From Azospirillum sp. B4 (GTDB lineage: Bacteria; Pseudomonadota; Alphaproteobacteria; Azospirillales; Azospirillaceae): a DNA stretch of 37,925 nucleotides. The DNA lies in contig NZ_BACU01000610.1 of the NCBI RefSeq assembly GCF_000333275.1, positions 1 to 37,925 on the forward strand. Direction: 5' to 3'. The notes under the pieces are model-generated. The model was given only the letters and a program-made list of their open reading frames with translations. It did no database searches and was not told the origin of the DNA. A program made the position numbers and the translations under genes. This document shows, piece after piece, positions 9,178-16,906 of the stretch (position 1 is its first letter; each line of letters starts with the position of its first letter).

Positions 9178-9253
9178 GGGGCCGTAGCTCAGCTGGGAGA
9201 GCGACGCGTTCGCAATGCGTAGGTCGGGAGTTCGATCCTCCTCGGCTCCACCA
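9178..9253 (+). tRNA. tRNA-Ala (CGC)
   Basis: A 76-nt cloverleaf with encoded CCA. The acceptor stem GGGGCCG/CGGCTCC contains the G3-U70 pair that is the main identity element of tRNA-Ala. The D-arm is GCTC-AGCTGGGA-GAGC, the anticodon stem ACGCG/TGCGT with loop TTCGCAA, anticodon CGC at 9211-9213, and the T-loop is TTCGATC. It reads GCG codons, frequent in this GC-rich genome. The 250 bp between yggT and this tRNA hold no gene I can support. Confidence 0.97.
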
Positions 9254-9347
9254 AATCCTTCTCCTCAAGACAACGATGCATGATGCGGACGGGCCGGGTT
9301 GGACCGCCTTTTGGCACGTCCGCGCCTTGGGCTCCGCGCAAAAGCCA

Positions 9348-9376
9348 ACGGCGCGGAGGGTACCCGTCCGCGCCGT
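9348..9376. terminator. Strong hairpin between tRNA-Ala and pagL-like gene
   Basis: The perfect 10-bp stem ACGGCGCGGA/TCCGCGCCGT encloses GGGTACCCG. It lies about 95 bp after the tRNA and about 40 bp after the stop of the gene on the other strand. On the minus strand it is followed by TGGCTTTTG, a weak U-tract. It probably ends one or both transcripts, but it is not a classical intrinsic terminator. Confidence 0.45.
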
Positions 9377-9415
9377 CGTCTCACACGCCCCTGAAATCTC
9401 CCCGCCCCTGAAACC

Positions 9416-10033
9416 TCAGAGGGCGAAACTGTAGTAGGCCACCAGGTTGTTGGCGCCCGGGTTGACCGTGCGGGTGCGCGGGGTGCCGGGGATGACCACC
9501 GTCTTGCCCAGCTCGGCGTTGGAGATATGGCTGAGGGCGAAGGACAGGCGGTCACCGTTGGTGAAGCGCCAGCCGGTCTCGATCTGGGTGCGGAATTCCA
9601 GCGGGTAGCCCATGTCCTTGCCGTCGCCCTTGGCGTAATAGCCGGCGGCGGCGCTGGGGGTGATGAAGAAGTGGCCCCAGCGGAAGTCGGCCTGCAGGCC
9701 GCCATAGCCGTAGAAGCTGCCCTTGAAGGTTTCCATCACGCCCACCAACGGCTTGATGGCGAACCAGTCGTCCACCCGGAACAGCGACCAGCCGAAACGG
9801 TATTCGGCGGTGACCAACTGGCTGCGGTCGTGCGGCGTGTCGGCGTCCACCTGGAAGAACGCCGGCGGGTCGATCCACGATTGATCGTAGATGCCCACGC
9901 CCACGGCCAGCAGGTCGGGGTCCCGGTCGGCGGCCAGCGCCGGCGCGGCGATACCCGCGCAGGCCAGGGCCAACAGGGAGGTGGCGGCGCGCAAATCACG
10001 GCCGCGCAGGGCCTTGCGATGGGTCTTCGTCAT
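9416..10033 (-). CDS. PagL-like lipid A 3-O-deacylase (acyloxyacyl hydrolase family)
   Basis: A 205-aa outer-membrane protein. An N-terminal signal peptide (basic start, then LLALACAGIAAPALA, cleavage near residue 35) is followed by an amphipathic beta-barrel pattern ending in aromatic YYSFAL. LSHISNAELG (His169, Ser171) is the PagL catalytic H-x-S-N-A motif, followed by NPGANN. PagL removes the 3-O acyl chain of lipid A, remodelling the outer leaflet. The third triad residue, a Glu about 12 residues after the Ser in Pseudomonas PagL, is not at that spacing here, so activity should not be assumed. It is a single gene, downstream of the permease pair on the same strand with about 130 bp between. 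Confidence 0.8.
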   Translation of the reverse strand: MTKTHRKALRGRDLRAATSLLALACAGIAAPALAADRDPDLLAVGVGIYDQSWIDPPAFFQVDADTPHDRSQLVTAEYRFGWSLFRVDDWFAIKPLVGVMETFKGSFYGYGGLQADFRWGHFFITPSAAAGYYAKGDGKDMGYPLEFRTQIETGWRFTNGDRLSFALSHISNAELGKTVVIPGTPRTRTVNPGANNLVAYYSFAL

Positions 10034-10162
10034 GATCCTGCTTGGGAAAATAAGGCGGAGGGGTTTCCGCCTTTATGCAGAGCAACGCGGCGGCAACTCA
10101 AGGGGAAACAGACAAAGTTGTCCAAGGTGCGACGGCACGGCCCACGTGGCCTATACGCCCCG

Positions 10163-10852
10163 TCACCGTCTCGCCGGGTTCAACTTCCGTTCGGTCAGTT
10201 GCACGCCCCGGGTGATGAGGAAGCTCATGCCCAGATAGATGACGCCGGCCAGGCAGAACACCTCGATAGGCTGGAAGGTGCGGGCGGCGAAGGCCTTGGC
10301 CACGCCGGTCAGCTCCATCAGCGTGATGATGCTGGCCAGCGCGCTGCCCTGCAGCATCAGGATGATTTCATTGCCATAGGCCGGCAGCGCCAGGCGGAAG
10401 GCCTGGGGCAGGACGATACGGCGGAACAGCAGGGCGCCGTTCATGCCGCAGGCCTTGGCTGCCTCCACCTGGCCATGGGGCACGGCCTCGATGCCGCCGC
10501 GCATGATCTCCGCCGTGTAGGCGCCGGTGTTCAGCGTGAAGGCGATGATGGCGCACCAATAGGGTTCGCGCAGGATGGGCCACAGCACGCTCTGGCGCAC
10601 CGCCTCGAATTGGCCCAGGCCGTAATAGATCAGGAAGATCTGCACCAGCAGCGGCGTGGAGCGGAAGACGTAGATGTAGCCGCGGGCGACCCAGGACAGG
10701 GGCGCCAGGTGGGACAGGCGCATCACCGCCACCCCCACGGCCACCACCAGGCCCAGCAGCAGGGACAGGGCCACCAGTTGCACCGTCAGCCAGGTGCCGC
10801 TGGCGAACTGCGGCAGGGCCGCCAACAGGGTCGCGACCAGGGGGGAGTTCAT
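10163..10852 (-). CDS. Polar amino-acid ABC transporter permease (HisM/ArtM type)
   Basis: A 229-aa inner-membrane permease of the histidine/glutamine/arginine/opine family. It begins with a hydrophobic TWLTVQLVALSLLLGLVVAVGVAVMRLS helix and has several further helices. The coupling (EAA) loop is GGIEAVPHGQVEAAKACGMNGALLFRRIVLPQAFRLALPAYGNEII, matching the family's EAA---G---------I-LP pattern, which docks on the ATPase. The start overlaps the stop of the upstream permease by 4 bp (ATGA), so the two subunits are made together. No ATP-binding subunit follows; the next gene is the PagL-like gene, so the transporter would need subunits encoded elsewhere. Confidence 0.9.
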   Translation of the reverse strand: MNSPLVATLLAALPQFASGTWLTVQLVALSLLLGLVVAVGVAVMRLSHLAPLSWVARGYIYVFRSTPLLVQIFLIYYGLGQFEAVRQSVLWPILREPYWCAIIAFTLNTGAYTAEIMRGGIEAVPHGQVEAAKACGMNGALLFRRIVLPQAFRLALPAYGNEIILMLQGSALASIITLMELTGVAKAFAARTFQPIEVFCLAGVIYLGMSFLITRGVQLTERKLNPARR

Positions 10853-11559
10853 CGGACGGCCCTCCGCACGCCGCGCGCGGCCCACCCTTCCGCCCGGGCG
10901 AACAGGCGGCCGGACAGGCCGGCCAGGGCGAGGTAGAGGACGCCGGCGGTGGTGAAGAACAGGAAGGGTTGGCGGGTGGCCCCCTGGGCCAGATAGGCCA
11001 CGCGCATCAGTTCCACCAGCGCCACCACGGACACCAGCGACGTGTCCTTGAGCGTCAGCTGCCAGACATTGCCCAGGCCCGGCAGGGCATAGCGCAGGGT
11101 CTGGGGCAGCGTCACCCGGCGGAAGGTCAGCCAGCGGCCCATGCCCAGGGCCTTGGCGGCCTCGATCTGGCCATGGGGCACGGCCAGGGCGCCGCCGCGC
11201 AGCACCTCGGCCGAATAGGCGCCCGACACGGTCCCCACCGCCAGAATGCCGATCGGCAGGGCCGACAGCTCCACCGGCCCGTTGAAGCCCAGCAGGGTGG
11301 CGACCCAGGTGGCGGCGCTGTTGCCGCCGAAGAACAGCAGGTAAATGACCAGCAGCGAGGGGACGCCACGCACGATGGTGGTGTAGACGTCGGCCGCCAC
11401 CCGGCCGCCCCGGTGGGCCGACAGCTTCAGCGCCGCCGCCGCCCCGCCCAGGGCCAAGCCCCACAGGTAGGCCGACACCGCCACCAGCAGGGTCATCCCC
11501 ATGCCCTGCAGCAGCTGCAAGCCCCAGCCCCGCGCTCCGAACCCGAGAAGGTCTATCAC
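10849..11559 (-). CDS. Polar amino-acid ABC transporter permease (HisQ/ArtQ type)
   Basis: A 236-aa partner permease. The EAA loop is GGALAVPHGQIEAAKALGMGRWLTFRRVTLPQTLRYALPGLGNVW, and YTTIVRGVPSLLVIYLLFFG is the typical helix-2/3 segment with the R-G-x-P motif. The start is GTG 11559, preceded by TGAGGAA at good spacing. That Shine-Dalgarno overlaps the terminus of repeat copy 3. In related operons a periplasmic binding-protein gene usually precedes this gene; here the tandem repeat occupies that place. The pair is therefore an incomplete transporter locus, by loss or because the other parts lie elsewhere. Confidence 0.9.
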   Translation of the reverse strand: MIDLLGFGARGWGLQLLQGMGMTLLVAVSAYLWGLALGGAAAALKLSAHRGGRVAADVYTTIVRGVPSLLVIYLLFFGGNSAATWVATLLGFNGPVELSALPIGILAVGTVSGAYSAEVLRGGALAVPHGQIEAAKALGMGRWLTFRRVTLPQTLRYALPGLGNVWQLTLKDTSLVSVVALVELMRVAYLAQGATRQPFLFFTTAGVLYLALAGLSGRLFARAEGWAARGVRRAVR

Positions 11560-11567
11560 TTCGTTAA

Positions 11568-11687
11568 TTCCTCAGACGCCGGCGGGGCATCCGCCCCTTG
11601 GCTGGTCCTCGATTTCCAGTCCACTGCGTTCCCCGGAAATCTCCGGCGGCCGCAGTCGCGGCCTAGTCGCTACGCTCTCTCTATCAG
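11568..11687. repeat. Structured intergenic repeat, copy 3 (first of a tandem pair)
   Basis: A 120-bp unit nearly identical to copy 4. It holds GGGGC-ATCC-GCCCC (11584-11597), the conserved GATTTCC/GGAAATC arms, and GGCCGC-AGTC-GCGGCC (11648-11663), then TAGTCGCTACGCTC. Its left end, TTCCTCAG, read on the minus strand supplies TGAGGAA as the ribosome-binding site of the permease gene starting at 11559. Confidence 0.88.
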
Positions 11688-11900
11688 TTCCTCAAGCGCC
11701 GGCGGGGCATCCAGCCCCTTGGCTGGTCCTCGATTTCCAGTCCACTGCGTTCCCCGGAAATCTCCGGCGGCCGCAGTCGCGGCCTAGTCGCTACGCTCCG
11801 CAGCCCCCTCAAATCCTAGGCCCCGACTGGGCCGCCGGAGCGAGCACCGCAGGGCGCAGCGAGGATAGCCAACGGGCGGACGCCCCGCCGGCGCCTGAGG
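11688..11900. repeat. Structured intergenic repeat, copy 4, closed by an inverted terminal arm
   Basis: The unit repeats copy 3 with a 120-bp offset: GGGGC-ATCCA-GCCCC (11704-11718), the GATTTCC/GGAAATC arms and GGCCGC-AGTC-GCGGCC (11769-11784). It then continues with CGCTCCG/CGGAGCG (11794-11800 and 11836-11842) enclosing GGCCC-CGACT-GGGCC (11819-11833). The end at 11878-11900 is the inverted counterpart of the left end at 11690-11712, 21 of 23 positions matching. Together with copy 3 it fills the whole gap between the permease start and the purA stop. Confidence 0.88.
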
Positions 11901-11910
11901 CGAACGAAAA

Positions 11911-13203
11911 CTATCCCTGGAACGGATCGCGCATCAGGATGGTGTCGTCGCGCTCGGGGCTGGTGGACAGCAGGGTCACCGGCGCCTCGATCAGTTCCTC
12001 GATGCGGCGGATGTACTTGATGGCCGTGGCCGGCAGGTCGGCCCAGGACCGGGCGCCGTAGGTGCTCTCGGTCCAGCCCTGGAAGGTCTCGTAGATCGGC
12101 TCCACCTCGGCCTGGGCGGTCTGGCTGGCCGGCAGGTGCTGGATGATCTCGCCCTTGTAGCGATAGCCGGTGCAGACCTTCAGCTCCTCGATGCCGTCCA
12201 GCACGTCCAGCTTGGTCAGGGCGATGCCGGTGATGCCGCCTACCTTCACCGCCTGGCGCACCAGCACGGCGTCGAACCAGCCGCAGCGGCGCTTGCGGCC
12301 GGTGACCACGCCGAATTCCTTGCCCTTGGCGCCGATCAGCTCACCGATGTCGTCGAACAGCTCGGTGGGGAAGGGGCCGGAGCCGACGCGGGTGGTGTAG
12401 GCCTTGGTGATGCCCAGCACGTAACCGACGGAGCCCGGGCCCATGCCGCTGCCGGCGGCGGCGTTGCCCGACACGGTGTTGGAGGAGGTGACGAAGGGAT
12501 AGGTGCCGTGGTCCACGTCCAGCATGGCGCCCTGGGCGCCCTCGAACAGGATGCGCTTGCCCTGGGCGCGGGCTTCTTCCAGCCGCTGCCAGACGACGGC
12601 GCTGTAGGGCAGGATGCGCGGCGCGATCTCTCGGATCTGGGCCAGCAGCTCCGTCCGGTCGATTTCCGGCGCGTTCAGGCCGCGCAGCAGGGCGTTGTGG
12701 TGGAACAGCAGCTGGTCCACCTTCTGCTCCAGCACCGCCTCGTCGGCCAGGTCGCACAGCCGGATGGCGCGGCGGGCCACCTTGTCCTCATAGGCCGGGC
12801 CGATGCCGCGGCCGGTGGTGCCGATCTTGCCGGCGCCGCGCGCTTCCTCGCGCGCCTTGTCCACGGCGCTGTGCAGCGGCAGGATCAGGGTGGCGTTCTC
12901 CGCCACGATCAGGCTTTCCGGGGTGATCTTCACGCCCTGGGCCGCGATGTTCTCGATCTCGCGCAGCAGGGCCCAGGGGTCGACCACCACGCCGTTGCCG
13001 ATGACCGACAGCTTGCCCTCGCGCACCACGCCGGAGGGCAGCAGCGACAGCTTGTAGGTGACGCCGTTGATGACCAGCGTGTGGCCGGCGTTGTGGCCGC
13101 CCTGGAACCGGACGACGACGTCGGCGCGGCTGGACAGCCAGTCGACGATCTTGCCCTTGCCTTCGTCACCCCACTGCGAGCCGACGACCGCGACATTGGC
13201 CAT
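11911..13203 (-). CDS. purA: Adenylosuccinate synthetase
   Basis: A 430-aa cytoplasmic enzyme that uses GTP to couple aspartate to IMP, the first committed step to AMP. The N-terminal [21 protein letters not shown] contains the GDEGKGK loop with the catalytic Asp. GGHNAGHT carries the catalytic His, [13 protein letters not shown] the IMP-binding part, and [19 protein letters not shown] the nucleotide-binding part. Length is standard. ATG 13203 is preceded by a strong AGGAGA Shine-Dalgarno. hisZ lies 50 bp upstream on the same strand, an arrangement known in several alphaproteobacteria. Repeat copy 4 follows 10 bp after the stop. Confidence 0.98.
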   Translation of the reverse strand: MANVAVVGSQWGDEGKGKIVDWLSSRADVVVRFQGGHNAGHTLVINGVTYKLSLLPSGVVREGKLSVIGNGVVVDPWALLREIENIAAQGVKITPESLIVAENATLILPLHSAVDKAREEARGAGKIGTTGRGIGPAYEDKVARRAIRLCDLADEAVLEQKVDQLLFHHNALLRGLNAPEIDRTELLAQIREIAPRILPYSAVVWQRLEEARAQGKRILFEGAQGAMLDVDHGTYPFVTSSNTVSGNAAAGSGMGPGSVGYVLGITKAYTTRVGSGPFPTELFDDIGELIGAKGKEFGVVTGRKRRCGWFDAVLVRQAVKVGGITGIALTKLDVLDGIEELKVCTGYRYKGEIIQHLPASQTAQAEVEPIYETFQGWTESTYGARSWADLPATAIKYIRRIEELIEAPVTLLSTSPERDDTILMRDPFQG

Positions 13204-13253
13204 GATGCTTCTCCTCTAGAACGGCGCTCTCAATTTTCAGACGACGCGGACGC

Positions 13254-14405
13254 TCAGACCTCGACGGTCCAGCCGTCCCGCAGCAGATGGGTGCAGCCCA
13301 GGCGCTTGGCCTCGGCCGGCTCATCACTCAACGGCTCCAGCGCCGCCACGGTTTCCCAGCCCTTCTCACGCAGGCGCTGGGCCTGGGCGGCCGGGGTGCC
13401 GTGGGGCACCAGCAGGCGGCGGGCGGGGGCGGGGCCGGGCACGGCCTCGATCACCGTGTCGGTGAACAGGGTGAAGCCGGTGGCGGGCTCACCCGCGTCG
13501 GTGCGGTAGCGGCCGCCGCGCCCGATCTCGCCACGCACGCCGCGGGCGAACAGGGTGAAGCTGACACCGGTCTGGTATTCGAAGCCGCGCTGTTCCACGG
13601 GGTCGATGGTGATCTGCACGTGGGGGGCGGCGCTGACGATCAGGTCCACCACCGTGGCCAGGCGCCGGCGCTCCGGCTCCGCTTCCGCCGGCAGCTCGAC
13701 GGCGGCCAGGGCCTCCACGGCAGCGGGAGCATTGCCGCAGCAGGCCATGACCCGGCCCAGCAGCTCGGCGGCGGCACCGCCGATGGCTTTGAGCCCGGCG
13801 GCGTCGCGGTGGTCCAGCGCTTCGCGCGCGGCCCGCTGCGTCGCCTCATCCAGGCCCAGGGAGCGGAACAGGGCCGGCACCAGGGTGGGCACGGTCAGGT
13901 CCACGGTCAGGCCCTCGGCGCCCAGGTTGCCCAGGGCTTCGGTCGCCAGCAGCACGATCTCGGCGTCGGCCTCGGCGCGCAGGCTGCCGATAAGTTCCAC
14001 GCCCACCTGGCCGAACTGGCGCTCATGGCGCAGTTGCGACCCCTTCACGCGCAGCACCTGACCGGCATAGGACAGGCGCAGGGGCCGGGGGGCTTTTCCT
14101 AAGCGGGTCTGGGCGATGCGGCCGATCTGCGGCGTCATGTCGGCGCGCAGGCCCATCATGCGCTGGGACACCGGGTCCATCAGGCGGAAGGTCTGGTGCG
14201 CCAGCTTGGCGCCGGGGCCGGCCAGCAGCCCCTCCTCGAACTCGATCAGCGGCGGCTTGACCCGGTCATACCCATGGCGGGCGAAATCCGCCATCAGCTG
14301 TTCCACGATGCGGGCCTCGTGCTGGGCGGCGGGCGGCAGAAGATCGCGCAAGCCGGCCGGCAGCAGGGCTTTGGCCGCAATGGCCTCGTCGGCGCTGTCA
14401 GTCAT
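13254..14405 (-). CDS. hisZ: ATP phosphoribosyltransferase regulatory subunit
   Basis: A 383-aa HisRS-like protein without aminoacylation function, which activates the short form of HisG in the first step of histidine synthesis. LLPAGLRDLLPPAAQHEARIVEQLMADFARHGYDRVKPPLIEFEEGLL is the HisZ N-terminus. FRLMDPVSQRMMGLRADMTPQIGRIAQTRL is the class II motif 2 region, and GRGGRYRTD lies near the C-terminus. It lacks the C-terminal anticodon-binding domain of true HisRS, giving the shorter length. Its presence implies a short-form hisG elsewhere. It precedes purA on the same strand. Confidence 0.93.
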   Translation of the reverse strand: MTDSADEAIAAKALLPAGLRDLLPPAAQHEARIVEQLMADFARHGYDRVKPPLIEFEEGLLAGPGAKLAHQTFRLMDPVSQRMMGLRADMTPQIGRIAQTRLGKAPRPLRLSYAGQVLRVKGSQLRHERQFGQVGVELIGSLRAEADAEIVLLATEALGNLGAEGLTVDLTVPTLVPALFRSLGLDEATQRAAREALDHRDAAGLKAIGGAAAELLGRVMACCGNAPAAVEALAAVELPAEAEPERRRLATVVDLIVSAAPHVQITIDPVEQRGFEYQTGVSFTLFARGVRGEIGRGGRYRTDAGEPATGFTLFTDTVIEAVPGPAPARRLLVPHGTPAAQAQRLREKGWETVAALEPLSDEPAEAKRLGCTHLLRDGWTVEV

Positions 14406-14596
14406 AATGCAGAAGGGTCCCGGGCGTCGTAAGGGCGACAGTGCCCGTTACGGGTCTTTAATCGCAGGCACGCCGCCACGCAATTGTTTAAGCCCCGCGC
14501 CCGCCGGGGAGGGGGCATGCGGGGCCAGCCTTACCGTATTGCTCTGAGGGCAGGCGAAATTTTGTGGCGGAGGTACTCGCATCCGGCGGGTAAGCG

Positions 14597-14618
14597 CTTA
14601 TACTCTTATATACTTATC
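14597..14618. promoter_or_regulatory. Three 8-bp direct repeats in the toxin-antitoxin promoter
   Basis: CTTATACT-CTTATATA-CTTATCCG: the hexamer CTTATA/CTTATC recurs at 14597, 14605 and 14613 with a period of 8 bp, 20 bp before the antitoxin ATG. The stretch also offers -10-like TATACT and TATATA. Tandem short direct repeats overlapping the -10 are what ribbon-helix-helix repressors usually bind. Confidence 0.6.
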
Positions 14619-14635
14619 CGCCCATAGGCCGTGCC

Positions 14636-14902
14636 ATGTCCGATACCTCTCCTGAAACCACACGCTGGAGCGTCTCGGTCTCCAAAAAAACCGATGTCGC
14701 TGTTCGCACTTTCCTGGCGCAACGCGGCATGAAGAAAGGGGACCTCTCCAAGTTCATTGAGGAGGCGGTCAAGTGGCGGGTGTTTGAGCAGACCATGGCG
14801 GATGCCCGCAGCGGGTTCGAGGACATGTCCCCAGACGATCTCGATGATCTGCTGAACGAAGCTGTCACCGTGACTCGGCAAGATCACAATTCCAAAGCCT
14901 GA
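14636..14902 (+). CDS. Ribbon-helix-helix-type antitoxin
   Basis: An 88-aa protein. The N-terminal segment TTRWSVSVSKKTDVAVRTFLAQRGMKKGDLSKFIEEAVKWRVFEQTM fits a ribbon-helix-helix DNA-binding domain: a short beta-strand (WSVSVSK) followed by two helices. The acidic tail SGFEDMSPDDLDDLLNEAV is the probable toxin-binding part. It ends 7 bp before the PIN-domain gene, the usual antitoxin-then-toxin order. It probably represses its own operon through the 8-bp direct repeats upstream. RHH is read from pattern only; an AbrB-type antitoxin is unlikely because the swapped-hairpin motif is missing. Confidence 0.75.
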   Translation: MSDTSPETTRWSVSVSKKTDVAVRTFLAQRGMKKGDLSKFIEEAVKWRVFEQTMADARSGFEDMSPDDLDDLLNEAVTVTRQDHNSKA

Positions 14903-14909
14903 GTGGCCG

Positions 14910-15335
14910 GTGCGCGTCGTTGTCGACACCAACGTCCTGATCAGCGCGCTGCTTGCGAAAACATCACTGCCGGCGCGCTTGGTGACCCTTTGGAGAGAAG
15001 GGCGGTTCAATCTGCTCGTCTCGACGCTTCAGTTGGACGAACTGATGCGTGTCACCCGCTACCCAAAGATACGGGCGCGATTGGCGCCGGCGGTGGCCGG
15101 TCAGTTGATCAATGACCTGCGTGGGATTGCGGAGGTTGTGGGGCCCCTGCCAACAGTCTCCGCTTCGCCCGATCCTTTCGACAACTATCTGCTAGCCACA
15201 GCACTGGCTGGTGGCGCGGATTTCCTGATCACTGGCGATAAGGTGGACTTGCTGAGCCTGGGACGGTTCGAAGGCACCAAAATTCTAACTGTCCGCGACT
15301 TCCTGACCTTGTTCGGATTTATGCCGTCAGCTTAA
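14910..15335 (+). CDS. PIN-domain toxin (COG1569-type ribonuclease)
   Basis: A 141-aa PIN-domain protein. The acidic metal-binding residues are visible: Asp in VVVDTNVLISALL (strand 1), Glu in STLQLDELMRVTRYP, and the pair in DPFDNYLLATALAGGADFLITGDKVDLL. PIN toxins are magnesium-dependent RNases, often cleaving tRNA or rRNA. The start is GTG 14910, with GAGTGG as ribosome-binding site, 7 bp after the antitoxin stop. All catalytic residues are present, so it should be active. A small hairpin follows at 15349-15369, and hss converges from the other side. Confidence 0.85.
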   Translation: MRVVVDTNVLISALLAKTSLPARLVTLWREGRFNLLVSTLQLDELMRVTRYPKIRARLAPAVAGQLINDLRGIAEVVGPLPTVSASPDPFDNYLLATALAGGADFLITGDKVDLLSLGRFEGTKILTVRDFLTLFGFMPSA

Positions 15336-15348
15336 GGCCTAGAAGAGG

Positions 15349-15369
15349 TGAGGGGACGCATGCCCCTCA
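15349..15369. terminator. Small hairpin between convergent toxin and hss genes
   Basis: TGAGGGG and CCCCTCA form a 7-bp stem around ACGCATG. It overlaps the hss stop codon and lies 14 bp after the toxin stop. It may help end both transcripts; no T-tract is present. Confidence 0.35.
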
Positions 15370-16788
15370 TACCACCCTCACGTTCTTGAACTGCCAGGCG
15401 TCGCTGTGGTCCAGATCCTCGGGGAACAGCGCCTCGCGGCCGTCCAGCGGGGTCCAGTCGGTGTAGACGCCGACCACCGGGCCCAGGTAGGGCGTGGCGA
15501 TTTCCATGACCCGCTCGAACGACACCTCGTCGGCCTCCACCGGACCCTGCGTGGGGTTCTCCAGGGCCCAGACCATGCCGCCCAGCACGGTGGCGCAGAC
15601 CTGCAGGCTGGTGGCGTTGTTGTAGGGCACCAGCTCGCGTGCCTCGGCAACGGTCAGCTGCGAGCCGTACCAGTAGGCGCCCTTCTCGTGGCCGCACAAC
15701 AGCACGCCCAGCTCGTCGATGCCGTCGACGATCTCGGTCATCAGCAGGCGCTGCCGCTCCTGCTGCACATAGCCCTTGCCCACGAACTCGTGGATGGAGG
15801 TGATGGCGTCGTCGCAGGGATGGTAGGCGTAGTGGCAGGTCGGGCGGTAGGCGACGGTGCCATCCTCGTTCCGCGCCGTGAAATAGTCGGCGATGGAGAT
15901 GGCCTCGTTGTGCGTGACCAGGAAGCCGTGGAACGGCCCCTCCATCGGCGTCCAGGTGCGCACCTTGGTGCTGATGCCCGGGCGGTTCAGGAAGATGGCG
16001 GCGTCGCTGCCGAAGTCATGACGCTGGCCATCGACGGGGAAGTGCCGCTCATGCGTGCCCCAGCCTAGTTCCGCCGGCTGGCAGCCCTCGCTGACGAAGC
16101 CGTCGATGGACCAGGTGTTGACGAACTCCCCCCGCTCACGCGGGTGGTCGGCCACCTGGGTGTCGCGCTCGGCCACGTGCACGGTCTTGATGCCCAGGCG
16201 CTGCGCCAGGCGGGCCCAGCCCTCGCGGGTGGTGGGCACGGCCACGTCCAGGCCGCTGTCCTGGGCGATGTTCAGCAGCGCCTGCTTCATGAAGTGCGAC
16301 ACCAGGCCCGGGTTGGCGCCATGGGTCAGCACGGCGGTGGGGCCGCCAGGGCAACGGGCCTTCAGCTCCAGCGCTGCTTCGCGCAGGGCGTAGTTGCTGC
16401 GTAGCGAGGGCGACAGGCTGGGGTCGGTGTAGCCGCCCACCCAGGGCTCGATGCAGGTGTCGAGATAGAAGGCCCCGGCCTCCTGGCAGGCTTCAACCAG
16501 GGCCAGGGACGACACGTCCACCGACAGGTTCAGGACGAAGTCGCCCCGGCGCAGCAGCGGCACCAGGATGTCGCGGTGATTGTCGCGGGTCAGCGGCCGG
16601 ATCTGGAAATCCACCTGGTAGTGCGCCGCCTCGTCCCGGCCGCGCGCGTCGGCCGTGATGATGGTGATTCGGTCGGCGGTGATGTCCAGGTGGCGCAGGA
16701 TCAATGGCAGGACACCCTGCCCGATACTGCCGAAGCCGATGATGTAAAGTCGCCCGGGGATGGCGGCATGTTTGGCGAATGGGGTCAT
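15367..16788 (-). CDS. hss: Homospermidine synthase
   Basis: A 473-aa NAD-dependent enzyme that makes sym-homospermidine from two putrescines, or from putrescine and spermidine, releasing ammonia or diaminopropane. The dinucleotide-binding loop is IIGFGSIGQGVLPLI near residues 15-29. CIEPWVGGYTDPS, LTHGANPGLVSHFMKQALL and THNEAISIADYF are typical of the bacterial family, and length is normal. The start ATG 16788 has GGAGA at good spacing. It lies 118 bp downstream of the decarboxylase gene on the same strand, so ornithine can be taken to putrescine and then homospermidine by this pair. Confidence 0.93.
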   Translation of the reverse strand: MTPFAKHAAIPGRLYIIGFGSIGQGVLPLILRHLDITADRITIITADARGRDEAAHYQVDFQIRPLTRDNHRDILVPLLRRGDFVLNLSVDVSSLALVEACQEAGAFYLDTCIEPWVGGYTDPSLSPSLRSNYALREAALELKARCPGGPTAVLTHGANPGLVSHFMKQALLNIAQDSGLDVAVPTTREGWARLAQRLGIKTVHVAERDTQVADHPRERGEFVNTWSIDGFVSEGCQPAELGWGTHERHFPVDGQRHDFGSDAAIFLNRPGISTKVRTWTPMEGPFHGFLVTHNEAISIADYFTARNEDGTVAYRPTCHYAYHPCDDAITSIHEFVGKGYVQQERQRLLMTEIVDGIDELGVLLCGHEKGAYWYGSQLTVAEARELVPYNNATSLQVCATVLGGMVWALENPTQGPVEADEVSFERVMEIATPYLGPVVGVYTDWTPLDGREALFPEDLDHSDAWQFKNVRVV

Positions 16789-16906
16789 GATACTGTCTCC
16801 GGGTGCTTTACTAACGGTTGACCGACCGTCTGTTGCTGTCGCGAATTCGCCGACGTCCCTTCACGGGCGCCGGCCCCTCTGTTGAATTAAGAGCGCCGTG
16901 TTTGCC

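Noticed and set aside
9388..9416. CCCCTGAAATCTCC / CCCCTGAAACCTC near-tandem repeat, resembling part of the dispersed repeat
   Set aside because: Only two short units and no hairpin arms; too little to call a repeat copy.
12136..13509. A 457-codon plus-strand open frame opposite purA
   Set aside because: Antisense of purA and hisZ; composition typical of a shadow frame.
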